A stretch of DNA of 64,000 bases from positions 1-64,000 of the forward strand of contig JAJCYG010000069.1 in assembly GCA_029263055.1 (NCBI GenBank), given 5' to 3'. Below the pieces are notes generated by a model. That model saw nothing but the letters and a program-made list of their open reading frames with translations. It did no database searches and was not told where the DNA came from. This stretch comes from Actinomycetes bacterium (lineage in GTDB: Bacteria; Auribacterota; JAJCYG01). Below, piece after piece: positions 34,130 through 43,000 of this stretch; positions within the stretch are counted from its first letter, which is position 1, and every line of letters begins with the position of its first letter. A program made the position numbers and the translations under genes.

Positions 34130-34894
34130 TTATTCGTCGAGCTGAAAACGAATTGTTAGCTCAAGTATTTGTTCTTTATACTCATCTGGAAGAGGAGGAA
34201 AAGGAGACGCCGCTTCAACAGCTTTAAGAGCGGATTGATCAAAAGCTTGTTTTCCAGAAGATGATTTCAACCGTACACCTGAAACACTTCCATTACGGGC
34301 AATTGTAAAAGTAACAAAAAGGTTCAGCTCTTTCTCAAGTGCCAAGTGACTTGGAATTTCCCACGACTGGGTCACCTTGCTTTGCAATCCAACCAAATAA
34401 TATTGGTAAGGAAAGTATTGCGTGGTCATGACGCCACTCATTTGAGTTGGTTTGGCTTTGGCTGCTTTTTTATCAATTGATTTTAGTTTCTTTTCTAATA
34501 AACGGCGGCGTTGTTCTGCTGTTAATAAATTTTTCTTTTTTACTTTAACCTTCTTTTTCTTAAGTATTTTCTTTTTCACTTTTGGCTTTGGCTTGGGTTT
34601 GATTTTTGGTTTCGGTTTAGGCTTTGGTTTTTCAGGGATCACAATTTGTTTTTGGATAGGATCTACTTTTTGCGGCAGAACAGTCTCTTCAATCACCTCT
34701 TCTTCGATCACCTTAGGCTCAATCACTTTTTCTACCTTAGGAATCGGCACCATTTCCATTGGAGGCATTAATTTAAATTCAATAATTTTTGGCTTGGGGC
34801 GCACTAATGGAGTAAAGACAAGAATAAACAAGAGGGAAAAATGGATCACACAGGAAAAATAAAAAACTCTTCCCCATGCACTTTTTTTATTCAT
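34130..34894 (-). CDS. tolA: TolA/TonB-like energy-transducing protein
   Basis: 254 residues. One N-terminal membrane helix (about 10-28), a long Pro/Lys/Glu-rich periplasmic spacer (EKPKPKPKPKIKPKPKPKVK), a Lys-rich helical part, and a C-terminal TonB-C domain ('LFVTFTIARNGSVSGVRLKSSSG...FDQSALKAVEAASPFPPLP'). It carries force from TolQR to the outer membrane. Sequence features are TonB-like, but position between tolR and tolB assigns it to TolA function. Confidence 0.88.
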   Translation of the reverse strand: MNKKSAWGRVFYFSCVIHFSLLFILVFTPLVRPKPKIIEFKLMPPMEMVPIPKVEKVIEPKVIEEEVIEETVLPQKVDPIQKQIVIPEKPKPKPKPKIKPKPKPKVKKKILKKKKVKVKKKNLLTAEQRRRLLEKKLKSIDKKAAKAKPTQMSGVMTTQYFPYQYYLVGLQSKVTQSWEIPSHLALEKELNLFVTFTIARNGSVSGVRLKSSSGKQAFDQSALKAVEAASPFPPLPDEYKEQILELTIRFQLDE

Positions 34895-34895
34895 T

Positions 34896-35303
34896 TTATT
34901 TCACTTGGGTGGCCATACCGAGTTTAGTTAAACCGGCACCACGTACTTGATCTAACACTTGCACTAATGTTTCGTAACGAATCTCTTTATCTGCACGCAC
35001 AATAATCGCTGTTTCAGGATCGCTCTGAGCCACTGTCTCAAGCTTAGATCGAAGCTCTGTTAAAGTGAAGGCTTTGTCCCCTAAAAAGACTTCCCCTTCT
35101 TTTCCAATACTTAAGGTCATGCTTTCTGGAAGTTTCATTTTTTGATCTGAAATTTTGGGTAACTCAACTGAAATCCCTTGTTCTAAAACAGGAGCGACTA
35201 AAATAAAAATAATCAGCAAGACCAACATCACATCGACTAAATTAGTGACATTGATTTCAGCAGTCATTTTCTGATCAAAGTAAGAACGGGCTTTTGATTT
35301 CAT
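34896..35303 (-). CDS. tolR: Biopolymer transport protein TolR/ExbD
   Basis: 135 residues. One membrane helix near residues 18-38 contains the proton-path Asp in 'NVTNLVDVMLVLLIIFI'. The periplasmic domain has 'TAIIVRADKEIRYETLVQVLDQVRGAG', quoted by its core. It overlaps tolQ by one base and ends 1 nt before tolA, indicating tight coupling. Confidence 0.95.
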   Translation of the reverse strand: MKSKARSYFDQKMTAEINVTNLVDVMLVLLIIFILVAPVLEQGISVELPKISDQKMKLPESMTLSIGKEGEVFLGDKAFTLTELRSKLETVAQSDPETAIIVRADKEIRYETLVQVLDQVRGAGLTKLGMATQVK

Positions 35304-36040
35304 TAAATAGTTTTAAGGTATTTATACTTTACGATTGAGATAAATTCTGAGGCGAAACTTTCCATAGTTACAGCTTGTTTTTTTGTTTCATTGTTAATTA
35401 AGTTAAATGCGATCAGGGCAGGAATCGCAACCATTAAACCGGCAACCGTTGTCACCAAGGCTGAAGAAATTCCAGGAGCCACCACAGCAATCGAAGCATT
35501 GCCTGCTGTTCCCATACTTTGAAACGAATCCATAATGCCCCAAACCGTACCAAGCAAACCAAGCAAAGGCCCTGCAGCAGCAGTAATAGCCAAGATCACA
35601 TTAAACTGATCCAGTTTAAGCAATTGATCGGTGATTTTTCTTTCTAATGTTTCTTCAACAGCCACCACCTCAGATTGAGTGAGATCGGTTTTAAACTCGG
35701 TTTGCTGAGCAATAGCAACGCCCCCTTCAGCACCGACTTCCACATCTTCATTCACACTTTTTTGACTGCCTAGAATTTCTGCAAGATGATCGACTCCAGA
35801 TTGAAACACTTCGGCAATGGGTGATTGAGGTTGGACTTGAGCTTGAATAGAAAGGACATCTTTAGCATGACGGTGAAAAATAGAAAGAAACGCATCGGTA
35901 TGTCTTTTACGTTCACGCGCTTCTTTGATCTTTTTGGCAATCACACCCCAAGTCAAAATAGACATGGCAAAAAGAGTCAACATGATCAATTGACCCACGG
36001 CCCCTGATTGAGTGAATGTGTGGACTAAAGGTGATGCCAT
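35303..36040 (-). CDS. tolQ: Proton-channel protein TolQ/ExbB
   Basis: 245 residues with three membrane helices (about 17-37, 150-170 and 190-212). The MotA/TolQ/ExbB domain has the conserved 'AAAGPLLGLLGTVWGIMDSFQSMG' and 'ISSALVTTVAGLMVAIPAL' stretches, quoted across two helices. A roughly 40-residue Gln/Glu-rich insertion lies in the cytoplasmic loop (around 75-110). With TolR it forms the inner-membrane motor. Confidence 0.95.
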   Translation of the reverse strand: MASPLVHTFTQSGAVGQLIMLTLFAMSILTWGVIAKKIKEARERKRHTDAFLSIFHRHAKDVLSIQAQVQPQSPIAEVFQSGVDHLAEILGSQKSVNEDVEVGAEGGVAIAQQTEFKTDLTQSEVVAVEETLERKITDQLLKLDQFNVILAITAAAGPLLGLLGTVWGIMDSFQSMGTAGNASIAVVAPGISSALVTTVAGLMVAIPALIAFNLINNETKKQAVTMESFASEFISIVKYKYLKTI

Positions 36041-36053
36041 AATTTAAACCCTT

Positions 36054-37937
36054 CTAGTATGAAGAAATATAACGCGCATCTAAACCATAACGTGTTGGAC
36101 GTTTATCCCGCTTACGTTCTTCCAAACCACTATGCTCTTCAGGAGTTGCTTTATCAACAAGATCAGATCCTTTTAAAGGATAACCAAATTGAAACACCAT
36201 GGCAGGACTCCACTCTTTGCTTTTAAGCCCGTCATAAATCATTTTCTGATCTGCATTGCCTTCATGATAAGCAACCAAAATGTCTCGAATCTGGTCCATA
36301 GCCAAATCAATCGGGCCCGTCTTTGTGATCGCGGTATACCCTTGGCGACGCACTTCATAAGAAAGCAAGGCACCCAATTTTCCGACTGTTTTAAAATTAA
36401 AATTCAAGGTTTGAAGCGTGTCTGCTTCTTTTCCTGAAATTAATAATGTGACGGGGTGAGTATTTTTAAATTTTAAGAAAAAGTTTCCAAAGGTTGAAGC
36501 AATCCCAGATAAAAGCTTCACCATTAATGCGACAGAAACAGACTTTCCTCTTTCAGAAATAATGTTTCCCTCTTCATCGACAATATACTTTCCATCTAAA
36601 GTCATCCGCTCAAGAAGGTAAGGGCCAATGTGGCGTGCTTTTAAAATGGTTTCACGTGCAAGAGGTTTTAAATCTGCCTCTGGCATATTTTTAATTTGAT
36701 CTAAAGTAAAGAAAGGAAGCATTTCAGGATCGCCGCTTTTCAAGCAAAGAAAATAATTGCGAATCGTCATGCCAGAAAGAAAACCTTCGGCCCCACCTTT
36801 TTTGGTTTCAGGATCAGCCCCTTTACCATAAAGGGCTTCAAACATCCCGCTTCCAATATTAATCACAGTCGGATCATGCCAAGTAAAAGAAGAGATGTGC
36901 ACTTTTTCTCTTTCTTCAGGTGCTAATGCAGCCAAACAGTTATCGATCACGAGTTGAACATCTGCTGGAGGAATCTCACCACTCGTAGAAGCAACACGTT
37001 GTGTGGATCGCTCTAAAGTTAAGGCGTCAAATTGAGGAAACACACTCTCTGTTTCTTCTTTTGGATAACCTGCTTGAAACAACACATCAGGAAAATACTT
37101 TCCACGTTTTAAAAAGTCTAATGTGATTTCTATTTTTTCTATTTCTGCTTTGACAAGGTCGGTGGATTCTTCTTCTTTTAATACTTTTAATTTTAGAAGC
37201 AGGTCATCTTCAACCAAACTCACAGCCCCTTCCATCATCGAATCATCCACTGAACCGGCATGATAGCCAATCCCTTTAGAGTGGAACGACATTTTTAAAA
37301 TCTCTTCGTAAATCCCCACATCAATTGATTCTTCTTTAGCGGTGACAGCAAAACCAAACGCTTCCATCACATCCCCAAGCAATGAATCGTAATGCTCACG
37401 ACGCATTAAAAGAATCATAGGAAGGTTAGGATTGGGTTTAGTATTGAGTTTAAAGTGAGAAATATAAGCTTCTTGTAAAGAAGGGTCCACTTCCATCACC
37501 ATAACAGGTTGCCAGTTAGTGGCGCTCGGCCCCCATAGACCATTAAACGCAGCCATCAACATTTCTTCGCGTGGCAGCAGGCGAGTTTCATCTAATTCGC
37601 TCTCTTTTTCAATTAGAGGAATCAACTTGTCAAAGCCAGGGTAAGTTGAAAACTTACGGTCCATGGTCCCATCAGGATGAAAAATCCAGGTATCTCCCCC
37701 ATTGGCAAGACTCACTCCAGAACCATCCACTTCTTGAGGCTCCCCTGTTTCTTTAGCCTTTTGAAGCGCCGCTTCCATATTTTTATTAAAGGTTTCCCAC
37801 TCTTTTTCTAAAATTACATTGCGGTCAGATAAAGTTTTGCCAATCAGAGACCCAACAACCCCAAAGGTTTTGGTCTTTTCGCAAAAGGTTTGAAGTTCGT
37901 CTAAACTTTTAGTTTTGGATGCCACAGTCTCACTCAT
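36054..37937 (-). CDS. Large nitroreductase-like protein, two tandem domains (putative)
   Basis: 627 residues, cytoplasmic. I recognise nitroreductase-fold hints twice. The first half has 'LMAAFNGLWGPSATNWQPV', like the FMN-binding APSAxNxQPW motif, and 'VLFQAGYPKEE'. The second half starts 'DVQLVIDNCLAALAPE' and ends 'MVFQFGYPLKGSD...ERKRDKRP', like the LGYP-containing C-terminus of nitroreductases. Family members average 200 residues, so this would be a fused pair. Function unknown. The ATG at 37937 is preferred to a TTG 9 nt upstream. It is the first gene of the minus-strand run into tolQ (13 nt gap), so its product is co-expressed with Tol-Pal. Confidence 0.6.
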   Translation of the reverse strand: MSETVASKTKSLDELQTFCEKTKTFGVVGSLIGKTLSDRNVILEKEWETFNKNMEAALQKAKETGEPQEVDGSGVSLANGGDTWIFHPDGTMDRKFSTYPGFDKLIPLIEKESELDETRLLPREEMLMAAFNGLWGPSATNWQPVMVMEVDPSLQEAYISHFKLNTKPNPNLPMILLMRREHYDSLLGDVMEAFGFAVTAKEESIDVGIYEEILKMSFHSKGIGYHAGSVDDSMMEGAVSLVEDDLLLKLKVLKEEESTDLVKAEIEKIEITLDFLKRGKYFPDVLFQAGYPKEETESVFPQFDALTLERSTQRVASTSGEIPPADVQLVIDNCLAALAPEEREKVHISSFTWHDPTVINIGSGMFEALYGKGADPETKKGGAEGFLSGMTIRNYFLCLKSGDPEMLPFFTLDQIKNMPEADLKPLARETILKARHIGPYLLERMTLDGKYIVDEEGNIISERGKSVSVALMVKLLSGIASTFGNFFLKFKNTHPVTLLISGKEADTLQTLNFNFKTVGKLGALLSYEVRRQGYTAITKTGPIDLAMDQIRDILVAYHEGNADQKMIYDGLKSKEWSPAMVFQFGYPLKGSDLVDKATPEEHSGLEERKRDKRPTRYGLDARYISSY

Positions 37938-37987
37938 AATATGCAACGGCCCTTTTTTGGATGTTTCTAGAATTGAAAGTCTCTTCT

Positions 37988-38016
37988 TTTATACTCGATA
38001 TCGCTAAATTGTTCAA
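37988..38016 (-). promoter_or_regulatory. Promoter of the nitroreductase-like gene and Tol-Pal operon
   Basis: Minus-strand TTGAAC (38011-38016), 17-nt spacer and TATAAA (37988-37993), about 50 nt before the ATG at 37937. It is back-to-back with the bactofilin promoter, leaving only 18 nt between the two -35 elements, so a shared regulator could control both. Confidence 0.65.
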
Positions 38017-38034
38017 ACTCTTTTGTCTTTTCCT

Positions 38035-38063
38035 TTGACTCACTCTACAAGATACTGTATCGT
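38035..38063 (+). promoter_or_regulatory. Promoter of the bactofilin genes
   Basis: TTGACT (38035-38040), 17-nt spacer and TATCGT (38058-38063), 38 nt before the ATG at 38102, which has an AAGGAG ribosome site 7-8 nt upstream. Confidence 0.6.
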
Positions 38064-38101
38064 GAAATTAAACACACCACTTCTACTCTAAGGAGCGTCC
38101 T

Positions 38102-38671
38102 ATGAGCAAACTATTTCGACCATTTAGCCCCCAAAATGAGACATCTTCTATTTCAACTAAGGAAAGTTCAATGAGACAGAGTTCCCGTAACCGAGTGGAG
38201 TCTTCACCTGGATTTGCAGAGAAACCTGAACTAGCCGCAACCAATCTTAATTCAGATGTACAAATCAAAGGGTCGATCCGTTTTAATGACTCGCTCCGTT
38301 TAGATGGCCAATTTGAAGGCGAACTTCATTCTGATTCTGGATTGCTTATTATTGGTAAGAATGGCTCCATCAATGCCACCATTACTGTTGGAAGTGCCAT
38401 TGTTGAAGGCGAAGTCAATGGCAACATCATTGCCAAAGACAAAATCGAATTGCGTAGCACCGCACAACTCTTTGGTGACATTAAAGCCGGACGCTTGGTT
38501 GTTGAAGAAGGAGTTGTCTTTGTCGGTAAATGCGATGTCAATCCACAGCAAACAATTGAACCGATTCGTCCAGAAGCAACTGAAGCAAAAACTCAAACTT
38601 CAACTGCTGCCTCTTCTATTATTGAAGAAGAGTCTGATGAAGATGAACTTCAAGAAGATTTCTTGCGCTAA
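38102..38671 (+). CDS. Bactofilin
   Basis: 189 residues. A Ser-rich N-terminal tail (1-50), a bactofilin (DUF583) right-handed beta-helix at about 52-150 with the periodic Gly/hydrophobic pattern ('VQIKGSIRFNDSLRLDGQFEG', quoted in part, 'IVEGEVNGNIIAKDKIELRST'), and an acidic C-terminal tail. Bactofilins self-assemble into membrane-associated filaments that localise wall enzymes and shape cells. It is followed 22 nt later by a second bactofilin. Confidence 0.92.
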   Translation: MSKLFRPFSPQNETSSISTKESSMRQSSRNRVESSPGFAEKPELAATNLNSDVQIKGSIRFNDSLRLDGQFEGELHSDSGLLIIGKNGSINATITVGSAIVEGEVNGNIIAKDKIELRSTAQLFGDIKAGRLVVEEGVVFVGKCDVNPQQTIEPIRPEATEAKTQTSTAASSIIEEESDEDELQEDFLR

Positions 38672-38693
38672 AAATTAACTTCAAAGGATACCG

Positions 38694-39281
38694 ATGAAGA
38701 ACTTTTTTGGCCGCCAAACAGGCAATCAATATTCGAGAAGCCGTGTTGAACCCGCTGCCTCAACTCAGCGACGGAAAACATTTACTCTCAATTGCCCTCA
38801 TTGCCAAGTCTCGCAAGAGGTTCTCTTTAATGGAATCTCCACCTTTTGCAAAAGCTGCCAACAAGTCATTAACCTTGAAAAAGTTTTTAACCCGCCCGAA
38901 GTCACACACAACAATCGCCCAGTGCTCAAACGGGTTGCTTGTTTTCACTGCCAAAGTGAACAATCGATTCCCAATAAGGCTCTCTCTTCGTTTTGCAAAA
39001 AATGTGGCAAGCGAATCAACCTGCAGAACTATAAAATTACAGGAAAATTTAATGGTTCGTTAGAAACGCAAGGAACCGTACACGTCACTCAAACAGGGGA
39101 GCTTCGTTCTAATGTGATTTGTCACTCTGCCATTATTGAAGGGAAAATTAATGGCACGGTACGAGCGCTAGGTAAAGTAGAATTGCGACAAACCGCTGTC
39201 ATTAAAGGTTCGATCCATTCCGAAAGTCTTGTGGTACGCGAAGGGGCTTCTTTCCGCGGCGCCGCTAAAATTTCCTACTGA
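38694..39281 (+). CDS. Bactofilin with two N-terminal zinc ribbons
   Basis: 195 residues. Two zinc-ribbon units precede the filament domain: CPHC...CKSC (about residues 34-55) and CFHC...CKKC (about 84-105), both followed by an 'INL' strand. A bactofilin beta-helix follows ('KITGKFNGSLETQGTVHVT', 'IIEGKINGTVRALGKVELRQTA'), ending about 15 residues later without the usual tail. The zinc ribbons could bind nucleic acid or a protein partner, giving the filament a specific cargo (inference). It overlaps the convergent gene at 39275 by 7 nt. Confidence 0.88.
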   Translation: MKNFFGRQTGNQYSRSRVEPAASTQRRKTFTLNCPHCQVSQEVLFNGISTFCKSCQQVINLEKVFNPPEVTHNNRPVLKRVACFHCQSEQSIPNKALSSFCKKCGKRINLQNYKITGKFNGSLETQGTVHVTQTGELRSNVICHSAIIEGKINGTVRALGKVELRQTAVIKGSIHSESLVVREGASFRGAAKISY

Positions 39282-39916
39282 TCAGAAACAGAAATTTTTT
39301 CTTCAGAAGCTTCTTCTTGAGGCTCTTGACTTGTAGGGTCTTCAGCCAATTCATTATTTTCAATGATCGGCTCTAGGTTTTCTTCAACAGGCTCATCCGG
39401 ATGTTTCATTTCATCATCCAACAACGTTTTAACCTGTTGTTGCACGCCTGCGATTTGACCTAGTTTGAGTTGAGGGTCAGTGATAACAAAGGTCTCACCC
39501 GTTTTGTGGTTTTCGTAGATTAAGAGTTTTTTGCCTTCGGCATCTTTAGTGCTATCTTTATGGGTTAAGATTTTTTTACGCTCAAGCATAACCGCTAAGA
39601 TGTAGCACAAATTGATGTGACCTGGGCTATCTGACTTGATGTACTTTTTTAACATCAATTCAATCTGATCGCGTTTGACAGGCTCTTCTTTAGTGACCGG
39701 AATAATTTTAAAGTATTGAGTTTGCCAGTAAGAAAAGAATTCAATGCCAGCTCGTTCGAGCTTGGTCTCTTCCCAACACTCGGTGCAGTAATCTTTTCGA
39801 GTTTCTTCTGGGTCTTGGAGATTGATAAAACAAAAGAGCATATGATTGTCTTCAAAGACTTTTTCACATTGAGAACAAGCTGCGCTACGTTTTTGAATAT
39901 TCCAGTCGGTGTTCAT
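39275..39916 (-). CDS. Conserved hypothetical protein with CxxC pairs
   Basis: 213 residues. An N-terminal zinc-ribbon-like region has CSQC (about 14-17) and CTEC (about 44-47). A helical middle contains 'HINLCYILAVMLERKKIL', and a long acidic, disordered-looking C-terminal tail rich in Glu, Pro and Ser completes it. No function recognised. Its start overlaps the DUF1844 stop by one base (TAATG), so the two are co-translated, downstream of the M16 protease. Confidence 0.75.
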   Translation of the reverse strand: MNTDWNIQKRSAACSQCEKVFEDNHMLFCFINLQDPEETRKDYCTECWEETKLERAGIEFFSYWQTQYFKIIPVTKEEPVKRDQIELMLKKYIKSDSPGHINLCYILAVMLERKKILTHKDSTKDAEGKKLLIYENHKTGETFVITDPQLKLGQIAGVQQQVKTLLDDEMKHPDEPVEENLEPIIENNELAEDPTSQEPQEEASEEKISVSDQ

Positions 39917-40350
39917 TATTCAGTCTCCGAAGGACCGTAGTTCTTGCGTTCGTGCTTTTCCCAGTTGAGCTCAACATCTGAATCGCTCTTTTCAGCAGCA
40001 GGAGCCGATTCTTCTTTTTTAGGTTCCTCTGCTTTAGGTGGCTCAACTTTTTCTTCTTTAGGAGCGTCTACTTTATCAGCAGGAGCTTCTTTAGATTTTT
40101 CCACAAAATTCATTTGCAAGTGGTTGACCAACTCTTCTATTGAAGCTCGCTCAACTTGCGTGAGATTCCCTTTTGTTTTTTCTTTCATCATGACCAAAAT
40201 ATCAACAGTCATTTTTGCTGCTTTTAAATCTATTTCAGTCTCACCTGTAATAGGATTGGCAATAATCCCCATTTGGTACAGCGCCGTGCTTCCGAGCATA
40301 TTAATAAATTCTAAAAAACGTTGTTCTGTTTCTGTTAAATTTTCAAACAT
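39916..40350 (-). CDS. DUF1844 domain protein
   Basis: 144 residues. The N-terminal half is a DUF1844 domain ('FINMLGSTALYQMGIIANPITG', 'AKMTVDILVMMKEKTKGNLT', then 'ELVNHLQMNFVE'). The C-terminal half is an acidic, Lys/Glu/Pro-rich tail. DUF1844 is conserved in Planctomycetes, Deltaproteobacteria and relatives, and its function is unknown. The ATG at 40350 is chosen with AAAGG upstream; a GTG 9 nt earlier lies on the ribosome site. Confidence 0.85.
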   Translation of the reverse strand: MFENLTETEQRFLEFINMLGSTALYQMGIIANPITGETEIDLKAAKMTVDILVMMKEKTKGNLTQVERASIEELVNHLQMNFVEKSKEAPADKVDAPKEEKVEPPKAEEPKKEESAPAAEKSDSDVELNWEKHERKNYGPSETE

Positions 40351-40384
40351 CTTGTACACCTTTCTAAGCAGTTGTTCTTCGTCG

Positions 40385-43000
40385 CTATAGCGAGTCTTGA
40401 TTTGGTTTTACGATAATAAGGCTATATTCTTTTTCATTAAAGTATTTTCTGGCCACACGAGTAATATCGTTGAGAGTCACACCCCGTATATTTTTTTCAT
40501 AATTGTTATAAGACTCCATACCGAGGCCATATAGTTCATCTAGAGCTATCTTAAAAGCAAAGGTGGAGCTGCTCTCCATTCTTTTTTGTCGCGAACCAAT
40601 TAGCCCGTTTTGAGCCCGTTCTAGCTCTTCTTGGGTAATGCCACTCTCTTTAAGCAAAGCCAATTCTTGTAAGATAATATCAACCACTTCGTCCCCTTTA
40701 TCAGGGCGCGTACCGGCATAAAAGGTAAAGAAACCAGGGTCGAGCCCCATCACCTGATAAGCTCCCACAGTGTAGGCCAAACCACGCTCCTCGCGCACAC
40801 TTTTAAACAAGCGCGACCCTTGGCCAGAATAAATAGACGCAATGATTTCTAATGCATATTGATCTGGATTATAAAGATCAACTGTGTGAAATCCTAAAGC
40901 AAGCACTGCTTGAGCAGATTCTTTTTCTTTTATTTGGCGGCGAATCTCTTTTTGAACTTGTTGCTTTGGATTAGGGAATTTAATTTTTTGTTTTGATTTA
41001 AAAGAAGCAAAGAGAGTCGAAACATAATCTTTGACTTGCTGATCCTCAATCCCACCCACCACCACAAAAACCATATTTTCAGGATCAACATAGGTTGAGT
41101 AAAGTTGCTGCACATCATTTAAGGTTAGTTGTGAAACGCTCTCAATCTTTCCTTGTGCTTGAAGCCGGTAGGGATGTTGCACAAAAAGAGATTCACGCAA
41201 CAGTTTGCCTGCGGCATCAAACGGATCATCTTCACGGGCTCGAATGCCTGCTTGCATTACTTTTTTCTCACGCTCTAAATCTTGTTGATTAAAGTTAGGC
41301 GATTGAATCATCTCTTGCATCAACTGAATCCCTTCTTTCCAAAAAGGAGAAAGGAGCGTCATCTGCGAACCAAAACTGTTGTAGCCCGCATAAGAAGTCA
41401 CTTCTCCACCATAAAGCTCAAGCTGATTCATGTATTCTTGGCGAGAACGGTTTTGAGTCCCTTTTGAAAAGAGCTGGCTCATTAAATAAGTCACGCCGTT
41501 TTTATCAGAAGACTCAATCAGCACGCCCCCTTTAAAAACAGCTTTGATCGACACAAAAGGAAGACCTGGTATTGAACGGGTCAACAAGGTCATCCCATTA
41601 GGTAAAATGGTTTTAACCACCTCAACTGATTCAGCTGCTACAACAACAGCGGTCTCTTTTTTAGCACTTTTTGTTTTTGGTTTTAAAACAGTTAGAATTT
41701 CTTTTTCTTTTGAAAGGTATTTGCTTGCCATGGCCTGAACTTCTTCAGGTGTGGCTGCCATCACTTGGTTTAGATAAGTGCGGGTATAATCTGCATCTTC
41801 TGCTGTAAAAAGATTAGAGCCCAAACTACTGGCTTGGCCTTTTGCGGTTTCAAGAGAGCTCAACATATCTCTTAAAATTGTTGCTTTTGCTTTTTGCAAC
41901 TCAACAGAGGTCACCCCTTCTGTTTGTACTTTTTTAATTTCTTCCCAAAGCGCTTCTTTTAATGGCTCAATGTTTTCAGGTGCCAGCGTAGCTGAAAGAG
42001 CAAACAAGCCTGGTTCCTTAGGTGTGTAAGACCAAGCTTCAACAGAGTAAGCAAGTTGTTTTTCTTCTCGAATCGACTTGTAAAGCCGGCTTCCTTTTCC
42101 TTGGCCTAAAATTGCTGCCAACACATCTAAAGGGCCGACATCAGGACTTGTCAAACTCGGACCATGAAAAGCCAAATAGAAAAAGGCTTTATTTAATTCT
42201 TTTTCAACCACTAATTGGCGCGGGCCAATTTGCGGGGGTTCCACAGGTAACGAGAAAGGGGCCACAGAACCTCGTTCTAAAGAAGAAAAATAGTCTTCTA
42301 CTTTTTCAATGGTCTGTTCAGGATTTACATTTCCTGCCACAACCAACAACATGTTGTTAGGCACATAAAGACGCTTGTAATATTCTTCTACTTCTTCACG
42401 AGTCACTTTTTCAAAGACAGATTTGTAACCAATCACAGGATGATGATACGGATGTGTGCGAAATGCATTGCTCCACAACAGCCGAGAAACTTTTTTCTCT
42501 GGGTTATCATTAGAGAAACTCAATTCCTGAAGAATCACTTTTTTCTCTTTTTCAAATTCAACGAGGTCGAGTGTGGCATTCACCGAAACATCAGCCAAGA
42601 TGTCTAAACCCGTATCTAAATAGTCTGATGGCAAATCAATGGTGTAAACCGTTCGATCAAACGAAGTGTAAGCATTAATATAGCCCCCCTTGCGTTCAAT
42701 CTCTTGAGCGATTTCACCCACTCTTCTTTTTTCTGTTCCTTTAAAAAGAAGGTGTTCTAAATAATGAGAAATACCACTTCCAATATAGTCGCCTTCAGTC
42801 AAACTTCCAGCACGGACCCAAAGTTGACATGAAATCATTTTAGATGCAGGAACATGCTTGATCGCCACTTGCAGACCATTCTCTAAAACAGTGAGCAATG
42901 GTTTGTTGGGATCTTCAGGAATGGTGTATTCCAGGTCAGCATTAAGCGGAATGGTTAAGATAAAAATAAAACTAATTAAAAGAAGAAATTGTTTTTTCAT
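40385..43000 (-). CDS. M16-family zinc peptidase, fused two-half form
   Basis: 871 residues. A signal peptide (MKKQFLLLISFIFILTIPLNA) precedes two M16 halves. The first has the inverted zinc motif HYLEH (residues 79-83) and the downstream Glu in 'FEKEKKVILQEL', so it is catalytic. The second ('LPNGMTLLTRSIPGLPFVSIK...') has 'GVTYLMSQLFSKGT' in place of HxxEH and is the non-catalytic partner, as in fused peptidases. It is predicted periplasmic and degrades peptides. The start MKKQF at 43000 is chosen for its signal peptide; it overlaps the preceding gene by 29 nt. Confidence 0.92.
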   Translation of the reverse strand: MKKQFLLLISFIFILTIPLNADLEYTIPEDPNKPLLTVLENGLQVAIKHVPASKMISCQLWVRAGSLTEGDYIGSGISHYLEHLLFKGTEKRRVGEIAQEIERKGGYINAYTSFDRTVYTIDLPSDYLDTGLDILADVSVNATLDLVEFEKEKKVILQELSFSNDNPEKKVSRLLWSNAFRTHPYHHPVIGYKSVFEKVTREEVEEYYKRLYVPNNMLLVVAGNVNPEQTIEKVEDYFSSLERGSVAPFSLPVEPPQIGPRQLVVEKELNKAFFYLAFHGPSLTSPDVGPLDVLAAILGQGKGSRLYKSIREEKQLAYSVEAWSYTPKEPGLFALSATLAPENIEPLKEALWEEIKKVQTEGVTSVELQKAKATILRDMLSSLETAKGQASSLGSNLFTAEDADYTRTYLNQVMAATPEEVQAMASKYLSKEKEILTVLKPKTKSAKKETAVVVAAESVEVVKTILPNGMTLLTRSIPGLPFVSIKAVFKGGVLIESSDKNGVTYLMSQLFSKGTQNRSRQEYMNQLELYGGEVTSYAGYNSFGSQMTLLSPFWKEGIQLMQEMIQSPNFNQQDLEREKKVMQAGIRAREDDPFDAAGKLLRESLFVQHPYRLQAQGKIESVSQLTLNDVQQLYSTYVDPENMVFVVVGGIEDQQVKDYVSTLFASFKSKQKIKFPNPKQQVQKEIRRQIKEKESAQAVLALGFHTVDLYNPDQYALEIIASIYSGQGSRLFKSVREERGLAYTVGAYQVMGLDPGFFTFYAGTRPDKGDEVVDIILQELALLKESGITQEELERAQNGLIGSRQKRMESSSTFAFKIALDELYGLGMESYNNYEKNIRGVTLNDITRVARKYFNEKEYSLIIVKPNQDSL

